Source: Dipodascopsis uninucleata var. uninucleata | Taxonomy: Eukaryota; Ascomycota; Lipomycetes; Lipomycetales; Lipomycetaceae | NCBI GenBank assembly: GCA_030568195.1 | Contig: JAJLTO010000015.1 | Location: forward strand, 310,001-374,000 | DNA length: 64,000 bases | Direction of reading: 5' to 3' | Shown here: positions 1 to 12,175 of the stretch, in pieces | How the letters are laid out: every line of letters begins with the position of its first letter | Position numbering within the stretch: position 1 is the stretch's first letter | Made by a program: the position numbers and the translations under genes | Notes under the pieces: model-generated | Told to the model about the DNA's origin: nothing | The model's input: the letters and a program-made list of their open reading frames with translations, nothing else | Database searches by the model: none

Positions 1-345
1 TCACCATCTAGAGCAGGATTTGTTGATTTGGGTGCTTCCCAGGAGAGCAAAAGTTTCTCAAACCCACAGTCAGAGACTATTGACGATTCAAACAAGGAAA
101 ATGCAGGTTCTGATCGTGACGGAGATTCTTCTCCGACAACTTCACGCAGGTCTCCTTCTTTATCTACCTCTCTCTCTTCTATTCAGCGCTCTCCTTCTCG
201 CGCAGCATATTTACATCATGGCAAGAGATGGAGTCCAAACAAATCTTCATGGCTTGAGAATGCTCTGTTAAAGAGCGTAGAAGGCGTACCTTCTCCGCGA
301 CCACCTGCAGTAGTAGCTCCAAAAGATGAGCCAGAAAATGAATAA
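1..345 (+). CDS. 3' end of a disordered Aim21/DUF4045-like protein (partial)
   Basis: An open frame enters from the left edge and ends at a TAA at 343-345, giving about 114 C-terminal residues. The sequence is Ser/Pro/Lys-rich and disordered. It carries the block KRWSPNKSSWLENALLK near the end. From memory, this resembles the WSPTKxxWLESAL block of fungal Aim21/DUF4045 proteins, which are linked to cortical actin. In those relatives a capping-protein motif follows in the same chain. Here that motif lies in the next gene, about 1 kb downstream, after a stop. I found no GT donor in a usable phase that would bridge the two. It could be a separate paralogue or a split gene. Reading frame and end are clear; the family call is tentative. 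Confidence 0.5.
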   Translation, partial: SPSRAGFVDLGASQESKSFSNPQSETIDDSNKENAGSDRDGDSSPTTSRRSPSLSTSLSSIQRSPSRAAYLHHGKRWSPNKSSWLENALLKSVEGVPSPRPPAVVAPKDEPENE

Positions 346-1323
346 ACCAATTAATAATTTTCTGCTTCTGTTTCTAGATTTTTGCTGGTTGAGAAACACG
401 ATTTATGTCAATGTTATTTCTATCTAAATTTTTACGTCTTTATATGTGTGATGTGTTTTATGTTCTCATTACTTCTCGTTCTTTCGGTTTAAGAAAAGAA
501 GTAAGGTAACAAAATATGGAGAGCAACGGTTTTATACTAGCGATCCTTAATGGTTTCGAATCAGTACTGTTGAATCGAATTCTTTATATTCTTCCTGTCT
601 TCGTTTTTGGCTCTCCTTTACTTTTTACTTCTCTTGCTATTTCTCAAATTTTGATGTCACTGCCATATATGATTTAGTTATACTGTCTTTACTTCATTTC
701 ATCATTTGTCACGTTCCTTTTTCTATACTTTTGCAGTATTTGCAAATCAATGCTCTATATAGCAATTTAATGGAATAAGCTTAGTTAACATGGCGAACAG
801 CATCTTTTCACATTTTACGTATATATTTTTATCTCATCCTTAGAATATTGTATTAATTAAATCTTATATAAACTAACGTGTTCTATAGCCTATTGAATGA
901 TTACATTGCTTCATGTTGACAATTGAAGTCGAGATTTGAAGTCTAGTATCTTGATGATTACAGTGCTGTTATCGTATTAAGATTCCCAAAATTCTAATAT
1001 ATGGTTATAGTCGTCTCCCAATCTCCCTTCTCCTATTTCGTAGATCTTAAAATTATTCGCATTTCTCCTATAGCACATACTGTTATTCAGTGTGACAGCA
1101 AATAGTAAAAAAATAGATGGGTTTGACTTGGCAAGAAGCTTCAGGAGATATATATAACGACTAGCATAGTGTATAATACTTTACTATTTAGTTTGATTGT
1201 GCGGACACCGCGCAAATCCTCTTGAGTTTTATCGAAATCAACGACATCCATCATTTCGTTTGAAGCAAGGTTCTTTTTGTTTTTTTTCTTAGACTTCGAT
1301 AATAGCACATTGCAGATATCAAA
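346..1323. other. AT-rich intergenic stretch between the two Aim21-like genes
   Basis: These 978 bases hold no long open frame and no tRNA or repeat that I can see. They should contain the terminator of the upstream gene and the promoter and leader of the gene at 1324. A pyrimidine-rich run followed by TTGCAG lies just before the ATG at 1324 and looks like a splice acceptor, so a 5'-UTR intron is possible. Confidence 0.5.
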
Positions 1324-3093
1324 ATGACATCTTCGGCTGGAATAACTAGAGGCCACCCTTCTGTTATCATTGCTGCAATGATGAAGAAGAAACTCGACGG
1401 AAATGATACGGATCCGGACAAACTTGCAGCCATGGTAAAAGGACTGGAAAATACGACTCATTTCAAATCCGAAGAAGAGCGTCAAGCTCCATCTAAACCT
1501 CTGACACATGTAAGATGTTCTCAATTGACAATTAACTTTAGTTTGTCGAAAGAGTGTATTAAACTATGTATGCTTTAATTCTACTAGATCACCAAAGGAC
1601 GTGCGAAAGGGCCGAAGCGAAAACTGCCAACCTCAACGTCAAAACTTGAAGAACCTCATAAAGACGAGACGGATAACATTATTCTATCGAGTTCTAATAC
1701 TTCATCAGCATTGTCGTCGGCTGTTCTAACAAAACCTCTTAATACAAGTGGGTCCAAAGCAAAGATGCCTCCCTCGCCTCCTAGGAAGCCAAGCAATATC
1801 TCAAACACTGAGCTTTCAACAAGATCATCTACATTTCTCTATTTTGAATCACAGTCTAATATCCATGAGAAGTTGCTGCTTTTCTCCGAAGTTAAGATGT
1901 CTTCTGAGCTGCCTCCAGTAAATCACGCGAACATTAACAGTAACTCTGTTAGCTTAGCTGAACTTGCACGTCGCAAACCGCCGGTCTCTCCAATGAAGAA
2001 GAATGCTATTGAAGCAATGGAACCAGATCTGGTGAATCTTAAGCAAAAAAGACCAGGTAATTTGTTTGGCCCGTCGAATTTGCGTGCTCCAAGACCTGCA
2101 ATTCTGGAAAGGATGCAAACTTTACCTCTTCAATCTACGAATTCAGCACCGAAACCAAAACCGAAACCAGAAACGTTAGTAGCTTCTATGAGGGAAGAAG
2201 GTGTTTTGAAATTTAAGAACATGTTTGAGAGACAATCAAAAAACCTTCTAGCTGTCTCAGAAAAACCAAAGCCAAAGCCAAAACCTCAGGTTCACTCAAA
2301 GCCGTCATATTTGCATCAACGATCAAAGAGCATAGAGAAAATGGAGACGGCCAAGTTTAGATCGAAGCCGAGTGTTGCTCCTAAACCAAAAGCTGTGAAT
2401 CCGGGCACTCTCTCCAAAATGACAGGGGAAAGTAGGCTAGATTTGGCGAAAGAGAATAATATGCCGATAATGAGAACAACAGAAGCAAAGGGGAAAGTAG
2501 ATGTTAAAAGGTCGAGTGAGCCAGAAAGAGTATCTAATACTCCCCATTCAGTTTCGCCAATTTCGTCTAATATGCTTAAACCTAGACCTCTGTCGCTGGC
2601 TTCTAACGCGCTGGTCTCTCGCTGGGAGTCGATGGCAGTCGAAATGTCCAACGTTAAAAGCTCAACATTTATCGCAAGTAATGCATCAAATTGGTCACCG
2701 GCACCGAAACCAGCACCGAAACCAGCACCGAAACCACTCTTCAAATCATTTGAGGGACTGAAACCAAAGCCTACGCCGTATGTACCTCCAAAGCGTGCTT
2801 CACTAGATATTCGGAGATCTGATATTGAATATTCGCCGGACCATAAGCGTCCTTACAAATCAGCAGCTATGCTGACAAGTTCAGAGGGTGTGGTAACCAC
2901 TTCTAATGGTAGATTTCCTCTGGACAAACCACCTATAGTGAATTTGCATACTAAGCCATTGTTTGCGCGCAGTGATTCATTTGATACAAACAAGTCAGTT
3001 TCAGTGACTACAATCCAAGTTGATTCCATGACTGACAATGAAATCGAACGATCTACTTGGGCGTCATCATCTACGTCTGCAATGGCAGCTTAA
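1324..3093 (+). CDS. Disordered protein with an actin capping-protein interaction (CPI) motif
   Basis: Two exons (1324-1509 and 1588-3093; the intron starts GTAAGA and ends CTACTAG, phase 0) give about 563 residues. Residues 60-76 read LTHITKGRAKGPKRKLP. This fits the CPI consensus LxHxTxxRxKxxxRRxP of CARMIL, CD2AP, twinfilin and yeast Aim21/Bsp1, which binds the actin capping protein CapZ (Cap1/Cap2). The rest is disordered, with many PKPKPKP runs, an exact APKPAPKPAPKP repeat, and PPKRASLDIRRSD near residue 380, as in SH3-binding actin-patch scaffolds. The intron cuts the CPI motif exactly between His62 and Ile63. An in-frame TAG just upstream supports the ATG at 1324. I infer a cortical actin regulator; the motif is clear but orthology is not. 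Confidence 0.7.
2702..2736 (+). repeat. Coding tandem repeat, Ala-Pro-Lys-Pro units
   Basis: A 12-base unit (CACCGAAACCAG) is repeated almost exactly three times and encodes APKPAPKPAPKP in the CPI-motif protein. Such units can change copy number by slippage. Confidence 0.8.
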
Positions 3094-3744
3094 TATCATA
3101 GACAGGTTGCAATTAGTCAACTGGTAATTTATACTATTTTTGTATCGTGCATTTTGTGACAATAATCTCTAATAATTAATGATATATGCTTTTGTCTATT
3201 TCTCTCTTTTTTTGATTTATCATCGGATATGTACAGAATGAGATTTTATTCACCTTTTCCCTATGTAATTACATGGAGCTCTATTTGTAACTTCTTGTAT
3301 GGTTCTTCGCACGTATGAACATCAGTAAAAATTGTAAGCACGTTATTTAGTTGCATGAGTCAATCTGGAAAGTAACGTTTATAAACCGGCAAAATCCGTT
3401 TTGCTACTCGTAGAACAATTGGAGTAAGTAGCTGATGAAATATATTAGATACATATAGACTGCTTGTGGATTGTTTATGTCGTTAGGTTTAAAGCTCTGT
3501 TCCGCTCAAAATGTAACGCTCCATTTCAGAAGTTTCATTCATGTATATTCTCCCAAATACTTTCTTACGGGAGCTTTGTGGATCTTCTAAACAGGATCTA
3601 TCTTTTATAGTGGACTACTCTTGATATAATACATACTCTTAGTCAATTAGACATATTAAAAGAGCTTTTATTAAATATTTATTTATTTCGTCTTATCGAG
3701 TACCAAAATATTACTGGCGCTTTAATTGCAAGGCTAGTAGAAGA
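3094..3744. other. Intergenic, 3' region of CPI gene and AFI1 promoter
   Basis: 651 AT-rich bases with no supported gene. They hold the polyadenylation region of the upstream gene and the AFI1 promoter. Confidence 0.5.
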
Positions 3745-5812
3745 ATGGCCGGCGATTCATTTACTCGAAACCATGTCGATTACGTGTTCGCCGCAGAGTT
3801 TGACGTTGACCAAGGACCTGTCGTCCGCTTTCAGTATCCAAGTCCTTTAATGGAAGGAGATGAGAAGTAAGATAGTATTTTTTACAAGCCGTAGAATAAC
3901 GAAACAGTTTTGCTCTCGAAAGATAGAAGATATATGGTAGCACAGGGGTTGCCAGGAGAAGTCGTTAGCTGAAAGTGGAGAACATATTGAAAACGCATCA
4001 TTCTTTAAAAACTTGCTTCTAACATAAAATTTAATCTACAGCAATGTTCTTGCCGAGCTTATGTTACCTGATCAGATTCATTCTAGAGGCCAGGATTGGA
4101 CTGTCTTTTTTCACCACAAGACATTTGACGAAGGGACTGTTTTGGATCCGAGCTCACGACTTTACATATTAAACTTGGTCAACAGAAAAATCGACGATGA
4201 TGCTCGAAGAGGTGCTGTAGTGCGCTCCATGGCTGTTTGCTCACGACATCCATTTATTCATGTGTTTAAGCCAATATTAGTTCTTGCTCTTGAGGAGTAT
4301 TTTGAGACATCGTCCATCGACACTCTGAAAAAGCTATATGATGCCATCAACAAGCTCGACATAAGTGAAATACCAGAATTGTCTCTATATGAACTTCGTA
4401 TATTGAGAGAGAACTCGACGAAGAATATTCTTAATGAGAAATTTCCGGGTATCAGAGATCGAAGGCCCAGTAAAGGCTCAATTAGTAGTACGAAGACCGC
4501 CATTGATTTCGATAATCACTTCTACGATACTACAATGACGTGGAATAACAAGAAAATACAAGTACATATTCCAGTTACTTCTTCCAGTGAAATCGTTGGC
4601 GATGCATCACCCGTGCCTCTTTTAAAATGTATTTGTGATGGTCCAAACAAACCTTTTACTACCCTTCATCCTCATTTGACTATTATGGGACAGTCAACAC
4701 CTGCTCTTTTAGTACTCGTTAACGCACTACTGACCGAGAAGAGAATTATCTTTTTGGGTCATGGAAAACCTGCACACGAAGTTGTAGATGTCGTTCTATC
4801 TGCCTGTGACCTAATAAGTGGCGGAGGTGTTCTACGAGGATTTATGAACCGTGCATTCCCTTATACTGATCTTAGTAAAGTGGATAGTTTGTTGGCTGTA
4901 CCAGGCTATATCGCAGGCGTCACCAATCCAACGTTTGAAGCTCATCCATCATGGTGGGATGTTCTTGTTAATATCGAAAATGGCGAAGTTACAATTTCTA
5001 GGGATATTACTTTTCCGCAGACCAAAAGAGCTGTTCTTGACCATAGCGTGAACGTGAATATTGAAGACAGTACTGATTTGGCCTTCCTTGAAGATATAAG
5101 ATTTTTACTTACAAAGCGTGGTACCGAGGACTTGATCAGACTTAAATTTCACGACTATATTATCAAGTTTATCCAAATGGCTTCGGACTACGAGGAGCTC
5201 CATCTTGATATTGGTGCTAGAAATCTGCCTTCAGATGAACAGGGATATGTCATACAGGGTCATGGATGTGTATGGGAGAGTGATGCCCAAAGAGATACTG
5301 ACATCTATCTACACGCTGATGTGATTGAAGCTTGGCGACAAACGAGCAGCTATAGTAACTATGTTGCCGACTCAATTGAAGAGAGTGATATTATGCCTAT
5401 CAAGAACATGGATATCAATTATCACATTGATAGATTGAGAAAGCTTCATCTCACCCATGACGAGTCAGCCATGGTATATTATACCTTGTTTGACAATATT
5501 ATTGGTTATGATATGATCACGCAGCTCCTGTCCGTGATGCCTCAAAGTCAGGGAGGGCTAGCTCCAATTTTTATCGGTCTATTTCACCCCATTGGACATA
5601 CTAGAAACGTTGTTCTTGAAATACTCGAGCGAATTCGACAGCATCCTATTGGTATCCACTTCTTTAACGAGTCAAGCGAGTTTTACAAGCTTGCCTTTGC
5701 ACGCGCTTGGACTCAGAAGAAGGAAGTTGATCCTACCGATGGGGATATGAGTGAATATAATGAGCCTCTGGGCTATGACATCGCTCCCGACGAAATTGTG
5801 TCTCGAAGTTAA
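3745..5812 (+). CDS. AFI1: Afi1/MesA-type DENN-domain protein
   Basis: Exon 1 (3745-3866) and exon 2 (4042-5812) join at a phase-2 intron to give about 630 residues. The N-terminus (HVDYVFAAEFDVDQGPVVRF) and the block LAELMLPDQIHSRGQDWT match the Afi1/ANR2 N-terminal module. The NALLTEKRIIFLGHGKP segment and GVTNPTFEAHPSWWD correspond to the DENN core. Yeast Afi1 binds the small GTPase Arf3 and helps set its polarised distribution; MesA of filamentous fungi supports polarity. A cytosolic or cortical role in polarised growth is inferred. The protein is shorter than S. cerevisiae Afi1 (about 890 aa) because the insertions between DENN blocks are small. The start is the only ATG that yields the conserved N-terminus. 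Confidence 0.88.
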
Positions 5813-6590
5813 TTCTTATGGTCGTTGATGTAAGAATGCTTGAACATCTTGTTGTCTGACAATAAATAATTTGATCACCTTGGTCGATCGTTCTACTCTT
5901 GCTTCTAGCAGTAATCAAGCAAACCATATTGACGTCTTATAATTTTGTTTTTTCTTTTTGGGCTATTGTTCCTTTGGTTGGTTGTTTTCCTGTCTAGTTT
6001 GTCTCGTTAATGTATTAATTACGAGGTACATGGCACTACCTCTTAATATGGTATGCTATATTTCTCTACTCTTTTATTCTCAGTACGGAGCCTACCGCTC
6101 TAATTGCGTAGAACTAACTAAACGGTTCAATTTTTTTTTGTATACATATGCTAGAATAGTATTTCGCTATTTTGTTGTTGCTTCTAGTCGTTTATAATTT
6201 GTCGACTGTAATCTATCGACTATAATCTGATTCCTTCATTTCAATGTTTATTATTACGTAATTTATAGATCCAAAATTGGTAATCATTTACTTTAGTGGT
6301 CGCATATTAATTTAGCAAATTGTTCTGTTATACACCCTAATACATTTAATTAGTAATATCAGGATTTGCCACATAGCACGTGATTGATTGGAAATACGTA
6401 CGGAAACCCATTTTAGAGCTTCCTAGAATAATTTCGCAGTATTGAATATTTATTTATTTGGTCGTAATTTTTATATCCACAGACACCCAGTTTCGCTATT
6501 TTTCACATAAATAATAGTGAAGATTAGTGGATTGGACAGGAATTTTCTCTGGCATAATTAACAGGACTATTGTGAGTATCAAGTTTCAGA
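5813..6590. other. Intergenic, AFI1 3' end and SUA7 promoter
   Basis: 778 AT-rich bases. An 80-codon frame at 5958-6197 is Phe/Tyr/Cys-rich with no protein-like conservation that I recognise. No RNA gene seen. Confidence 0.5.
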
Positions 6591-8133
6591 ATGGCGTTTG
6601 CTTCGGTGGTTTCAGGACCGTCGTTGTCATCGACAGGTCCTACCCAGTCAGCGATGGCATCAGTTTCTCAACCAGCGTTTCAGCGCAATCTGAATCTTCA
6701 TCTCATTTGTCCTGATTGCAAAGAGGTTCCTCCGAACTTAGTGGAGAACTTTAGTGACGGTGATATGGTCTGCGGATCTTGTGGTAAGTGAAGTTGCTTT
6801 AGATAGTTTACTAGTGTTGTTGAATTCTGTAACTGCAAGAGGGGGCAAAAACAGGAATCAGTTAAATGATATTAAATGGCAGAGGGCGAAGAATATATGA
6901 ATGATGGCTGTTATACATCAATGAAATAATAGAATGTATAGTTGCATACATTTTTAGATAAGTACTGACAGTATTCATCAAATACAGGTCTCGTCCTCGG
7001 TGATAGAATTATAGATACCCGATCGGAATGGCGTACCTTTGCGAACGATGACCAAGGAAACAGTGATCCATCTCGTGTTGGTGAAGCTGTTAATCCTCTT
7101 CTAAATGGTAGCCAACTTGATACCATGATCTCATATGGAGCACCCGGAAACAATGCTGCTAGAGAGCTTAATCGAGCGCAGAGCAAAGCAGTTCACGATA
7201 AGAAGGATACTGCTCTACAAAGTGCTTATGCTAAGATATCACAGATGTGCGAACGCTATTCTTTACCAAAGATGGTGCAGGATGCCGCTAAAGAGATTTA
7301 TAAGATAGTGGAAGATAATCGAAAACTAAAGGGCAAGTCTCAAGAAAGTATTGAAGCTGCAGCAATTTTTATTGCTTGTCGACAATCTGGAGTTGCTCGA
7401 AGTTTTAAAGAAATTTGTCTTCTGACAAAAGTTCCAAAAAAAGAAATTGGAAGGGTAAGCTCTGCTTTTTTCGTAGACTGAATTCTTATATTATTCTGAG
7501 GCTGCTGTTCTGAAAAAATATACATGAGCTTTGGATTATGCCTAAAGCACAATAAATGAGAGGACCTAAGGAGATGGTCGCAGTGCCATTTATAATTGTT
7601 CTGTGTGGGCATAATGAATACCTTTAGATATAGATGAGTGATATAGTTGGGCGTATAGTGGTTTTACGAAATGTTTCATTAGAAGTGCTCTAATATTAAT
7701 GCTAAACTAGATCTCGAAAGTGATGGAAAGTATTTTGCTAGCGAATGGATCATCTTTGTCCTCTGCACATGCCAACGAGCAGGGCTATCAAGCCGTGGCT
7801 ACTAATGCCGAGGATTTAATGAATCGTTTTTGCTCGCATCTCGGACTATCAACTCGAGTCACAAGTGGTGCACAGTATATTGCTCGACGAGCGACTAGCG
7901 AAGGTATTTTGGCTGGAAGATCACCAATTTCAATCGCTGCTGCAGCTATTTACATGGCAGCAGGTTTGTTTGGTGAACCTCGATCAGCGAGTAAAATTGC
8001 TGAGCGTGCTAGTGTTAGTGATGGCACTATTAAGACTAGCTACAAATATCTATGGGAAGTTCGGGACAAGCTTATCGATCCGCAATGGCTGGAGACAAAG
8101 AAGGCTTCCATTAGTGGACTTCCAAAAGTATAA
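6591..8133 (+). CDS. SUA7: Transcription initiation factor TFIIB
   Basis: Three exons (6591-6783, 6988-7454, 7711-8133) encode about 360 residues, close to yeast Sua7 (345). The zinc ribbon is visible as C40-x2-C43 and C61-x2-C64, and the second pair is split by intron 1. The B-reader region [17 protein letters not shown] follows. Two cyclin-like repeats follow: [21 protein letters not shown] through [20 protein letters not shown], and [20 protein letters not shown] through [25 protein letters not shown] bridges TBP, promoter DNA and RNA polymerase II and helps select the start site. The introns (204 and 256 bp) are long for this window. All splice junctions restore conserved sequence. Confidence 0.97.
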
Positions 8134-9224
8134 ATGCATTTAACTACAATAATATTTAGTTATAGGTTACTGATTAGGATTGAATATATGCATAGCGTCC
8201 TACTAGTTCTGTGTTGACAAGATGGACGTGTGATTATATTGCATTCTATACTATTTCACAGACATTTTATTAAAACGATCTATGGCAGCATTTAATTTTA
8301 AGAATTTAATGTGATTAATTAGCAAAAAAAAGTCACATTTGTATGAATATTATTTGATTACATCTCATTTGGCTTTAACAGCAAGTGAATATGATAAAGT
8401 GGAAACTAACAACGATGGCAGTAATAGTTTGACTTAGCAGTATGGTTGTAATTAACGTAAACTTTCGAATCCTACAGAATTGGCTGTGGGATAATCGAAA
8501 CAAAACGAACAGTTTTAAGAGTCATGAAGCTAGTCTTTAAGCTATACTTGACTATTATACTATTATAGTGACTATAGATAATCTCATTCATTATTTGAAT
8601 CAATGAGAGGGAGACCTAAAGGTATTTTTTTTTTGATTTTCTTGTTCAATACTGAAATGTTTTCAGTTTAATAATGTACGAAATAGATGTTTTATACAGG
8701 AGCTTTGTAACCGACTGTGGTTTCGGAGTTTGGAGGAATGGAGGAATGAAAAATACAGAAGCGTAAAATTTGAAGAAAGTGTCTAAAAAAAGATGAAAAA
8801 CGGAATAAATTTTATTAAAACAATATTTATCTTGACTCGATTTTTTATAGTTCATTTGTTTCATTCATTAATGAGGTTTAAGTTTAAGTATGGAACAAGT
8901 GCTTTCTTCTGTCACTAGATACTTTTAATATATATCTTTTCATCCCGTAGTTATTCAATAAAGAATTTTTACACTAACAGATAATTCACAATAATGGCCA
9001 TAAATACTCCTAAAAAACACTACCTGCTGAAGAAAAACTGCTGCTCTATATATACAAAAAATTTATATCGTAGTAAATACTAGTCACAATACAAATAGAA
9101 TATACTTAACATTGCACAGATGAAATCTATAAACTCACCAATGTATCCGGTATTATTACAGAAAGCAAATAGAGAATTAGGCTCATCGTACCCACTATAA
9201 ACAACTTTTATTAATGCTTAATGC
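8134..9224. other. Convergent intergenic region between SUA7 and PRP4
   Basis: 1.09 kb, very AT-rich, between two gene 3' ends. It has many poly-A/poly-T runs and no supported gene. It should hold both terminators. Confidence 0.5.
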
Positions 9225-11314
9225 TCATCCTTTAAGAAAAGGGTGTCGTAATGCCTCACTTGGAGTCAAACGCTTTTCTGGAATAAGAGTAGTACATTTT
9301 TCGACAAGGTCGATAAATGATGCCAAAGTACGTTTATCTTCTGATTTGCCAGAAGCAGACAAAATCTTTCCTTTTATATCTTTAGGGACCATACCAATCG
9401 TTCCTGATGGACTCATGTAGGGCACGACCTTAGTGACAAGTTTACCCGTCACACGATCAGTTTCTCTAGATAGAAAGTTAAGGTTTTGATCAAAATGCAG
9501 ATTAACACATTTTCCTCCTCTTCGCAGCAACTTTTGAGGCAGGAAGCCTTTAGTGTCCATAATGACTTTCAACATATTATTATTAGAATTTCCTGGGAAC
9601 AGTATGCGACCAGTATATAATTCATATAGCGTACAGCCAATAGACCATGTGTCAATTGCGAAATCATAAGGAAGACCTAAAATAACTTCCGGTGCTCTAT
9701 AAAATCGAGAAACCAAATATGGTGTTATGTCATTTTCGGAAACGTCCGATGCCGAGCCCAAGTCGCATACTTTAAGCATTGCTCTATTTTCATTTACAAG
9801 AATATTGTCGGGTTTGATATCTGCATGTAAAATGTTATTTCGACGAAGATGTAAGAGAGCAAGAAACATCTGCTGAGCGTATGCTCTAACAGCTGGAAGT
9901 GAGATACCAACATCACGTCCAAATCTTTTAAGAACTTCCCGAAGATTGATACTATAAAGATTGATTAGTATGAGGAATCAGTAATAGTACATCCAATCAA
10001 TCCAACCTACCTCATGCTCTCGAACACAAGACATAAGTGGCCTTTATGGTCGAAATGTCGCAGAAGTCTAATAAGATGCTTTTTATCATCTGGATCTGAA
10101 GAATTCAAACTTTCAAGTATACCCATTTCTTTCATACCAGCTTTGTGCCTGTAGAAAATATCTCTTAGTAATGGACAGATAGTCATAGTAAAAATATCAA
10201 CTTACATTATATCATTATTCCTTATTATTTTGATAGCAACTTGTGTACCATCGCTGTGCTGATTGTCAACTGCTTTAACAACTGACGAAAACATTCCTTT
10301 TCCAAGATTAGCCTGAACGTGGTATCTTCCATCAAGTAATTCTCCAATAATAACACGATAGTAACCCTCATCGTCGTCAAAGTTATCATGCAACGAATTG
10401 ACAGCCTTCTGCTGTACGACAGGTATCTCACCTGGGTTTATAGATTTCCTTCTGGACGAAATCGATGTATCAGCAAATATGTCATTTTCACTATCACTAC
10501 TGCCAACATCAAACATATCGTCAATATCATCTTCATGGTTTTCGTCCTTCCTTTGGAAAGAAACGACCTCGTTCTCGGAGCTTTTATTTTCAATATCGTT
10601 TTCCACTTTGAAGGCAGTAGGTTCTTTACTATACTGTAAAATCTCCTTACGATCATCAACTGGATCATAATCAACTGCCGAACGACCATCAGTTAAACCA
10701 ACTGATAACGTAGGATTCGCCTGCAGATTAAATTCAGGGCTCACCGTAACCGTTTCAGGCGTCCGATCTCTACTGGATAACAGTTCTGCATTTGGAGTGG
10801 GTATGCTTACCGGCTCCGAAGGAGGAGTTGCTGATTCATTTCGATACTTCGCCAAAATTGCTTCGCGACGTCGCTTTCGCTCAGTCCTAATAGCTTCTTC
10901 GTCGGGCTCTTGTTGCTCAATATAATAGTCATCATAATCCTGGGAGGTTAATTCTGTAACATTATTAGCTTCAGAAACAGGAGAGTTGGAAGCCTTGAGC
11001 TTTTTGGCCGGCCTCAGGTCTGATCTATCGTGATTTCTGTCTTGCTTTGACTGCGAAACTTTTCCAATAGACCTTGGACCATCAGCTGACAACTCACTGC
11101 GACCAGATTCAGGTGTCCTATACTTTATAGTGCGTGACTTTTCATCTAAGCGATGGTCACCATAGCGATCTGTCTTGTATATGTCTGAACGGTACCGTGT
11201 GCTCGATCTATTGTATTGCTGATGGAGCCTTGGCGATAGGATGACTTTCTCATCTTGTGCCTCTACTATTTCTCCGTCCGATAGTGAGTCTTCCGTAGAC
11301 GTCATTAGAATCAT
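9225..11314 (-). CDS. PRP4: Prp4-family serine/threonine kinase (spliceosomal)
   Basis: Three exons on the minus strand (11314-10206, 10148-10011, 9951-9225) give about 657 residues; an alternative ATG is at 11305. Residues 1 to about 310 are a charged disordered region with KRRRE/RS segments. The kinase domain follows: GKGMFSSVVKA glycine loop, VAIKIIR lysine, ESMSINLREVLKRFGRDVGI, catalytic HADIKPDN, CDLGSASD, and LVSRFYRAPEVILG. HADIKPDN, the NDITPYLVSRFYRAPE activation segment and HFDQNLNFLSRETDRVTGK identify the Prp4/PRPF4B family. This kinase phosphorylates Prp6 and Prp31 and activates pre-mRNA splicing. S. cerevisiae lacks it, which agrees with the intron-rich genes here. The magnesium-binding motif is DLG rather than DFG. 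It shares a 300-bp promoter with TMA7. Confidence 0.95.
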
Positions 11315-11614
11315 ACACACACTATATGCTTTAAAAAAACAAAAAAGAAGCGCTGTCTAATAAAGAAAAAAGGAGCATGTAAAAGTGATAGAATAAAGTA
11401 TAGCTCAACCACCCTAGCGATAATATATCAGTTGTGGGCGAACCATATCAGAATGGTATGCACTGAATATATGGCATATCTGCAGCTATATTACATGATT
11501 AATGCATAAGTGTATGTATGATTTGCGCACACATACATTTGTTCCATGACTAGTAAAATCATCATGAAAATTCTACAAGCATCATTATTTCCAAGAGTGA
11601 ATAAAACTATAATC
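11315..11614. promoter_or_regulatory. Divergent promoter PRP4/TMA7
   Basis: 300 bases lie between the divergent start codons of PRP4 and TMA7. The region must hold both promoters. I recognise no specific operator. Confidence 0.6.
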
Positions 11615-11965
11615 ATGTCTGGACGTCAGGGAGGAAAAGCCAAGCGTACGTGACATATACAGTCATATATGTCGGATTTATTTTAAACTGAGTAAACTAA
11701 CAGCCTGATTTTTCGATTATAGCTTTGAAGGCACCAAAGAAAGATCGTAAAGACCTCGATGAGGATGATAAGGCCTTCCTAGAAAAGAAGAAAGCTGAGG
11801 CTGCTGCACGCAAGGAATTGGCACAGAAAGCGGCTAAGGGGGGCCCACTTGTCACTGGCGGTATCAAGAAGTAAGTAAAGATATATTACTATCAGATGGG
11901 ATATTATTATAAAGTATGTGACTTTAGTAACATCAACCGCTATGTTTAGATCTGGAAAGAAATAA
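11615..11965 (+). CDS. TMA7: Translation machinery-associated protein 7
   Basis: Three small exons (11615-11645, 11723-11870, 11950-11965) encode 64 residues, the normal size for Tma7/CCDC72. The product starts MSGRQGGKAKPLKAPKK, continues DLDEDDKAFLEKKKAEAAAR, and ends GGPLVTGGIKKSGKK, all matching the family. Exon 1 codes for only 10 residues and exon 3 for 4. Tma7 associates with ribosomes, and yeast deletions alter translation. The protein is basic and mostly disordered or helical. Splice donors are GTACGT and GTAAGT; acceptors end TATAG and TTTAG. The call is secure despite the size. Confidence 0.95.
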
Positions 11966-12175
11966 AAGAAGCAGGTTTTGAAGACAAATTCCGCCTTTCT
12001 ATTATTATTTCTAATGTTACATAGATTATATATAATTAATTCGTTATGAATATTAATGCACTTCTACTCTCAAAAGCGCCTTTCTTATATGACCCAAATA
12101 TACTTAATATTATGTTTGTTATAGCGGCAATACTGTATAAGTTGTTGCATGTATATTTGAGTTACAGAATGGTAA

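Noticed and set aside
6784-6987. Possible C/D snoRNA in TFIIB intron 1 (ATGATGG box near 6899, CTGA near 6967, short GAATA/TATTC stem)
   Set aside because: The C box deviates from RTGATGA, the stem is five pairs with loose spacing, and no guide sequence to rRNA could be tested. A snoRNA search with a target check against the 18S/25S rRNA would decide.
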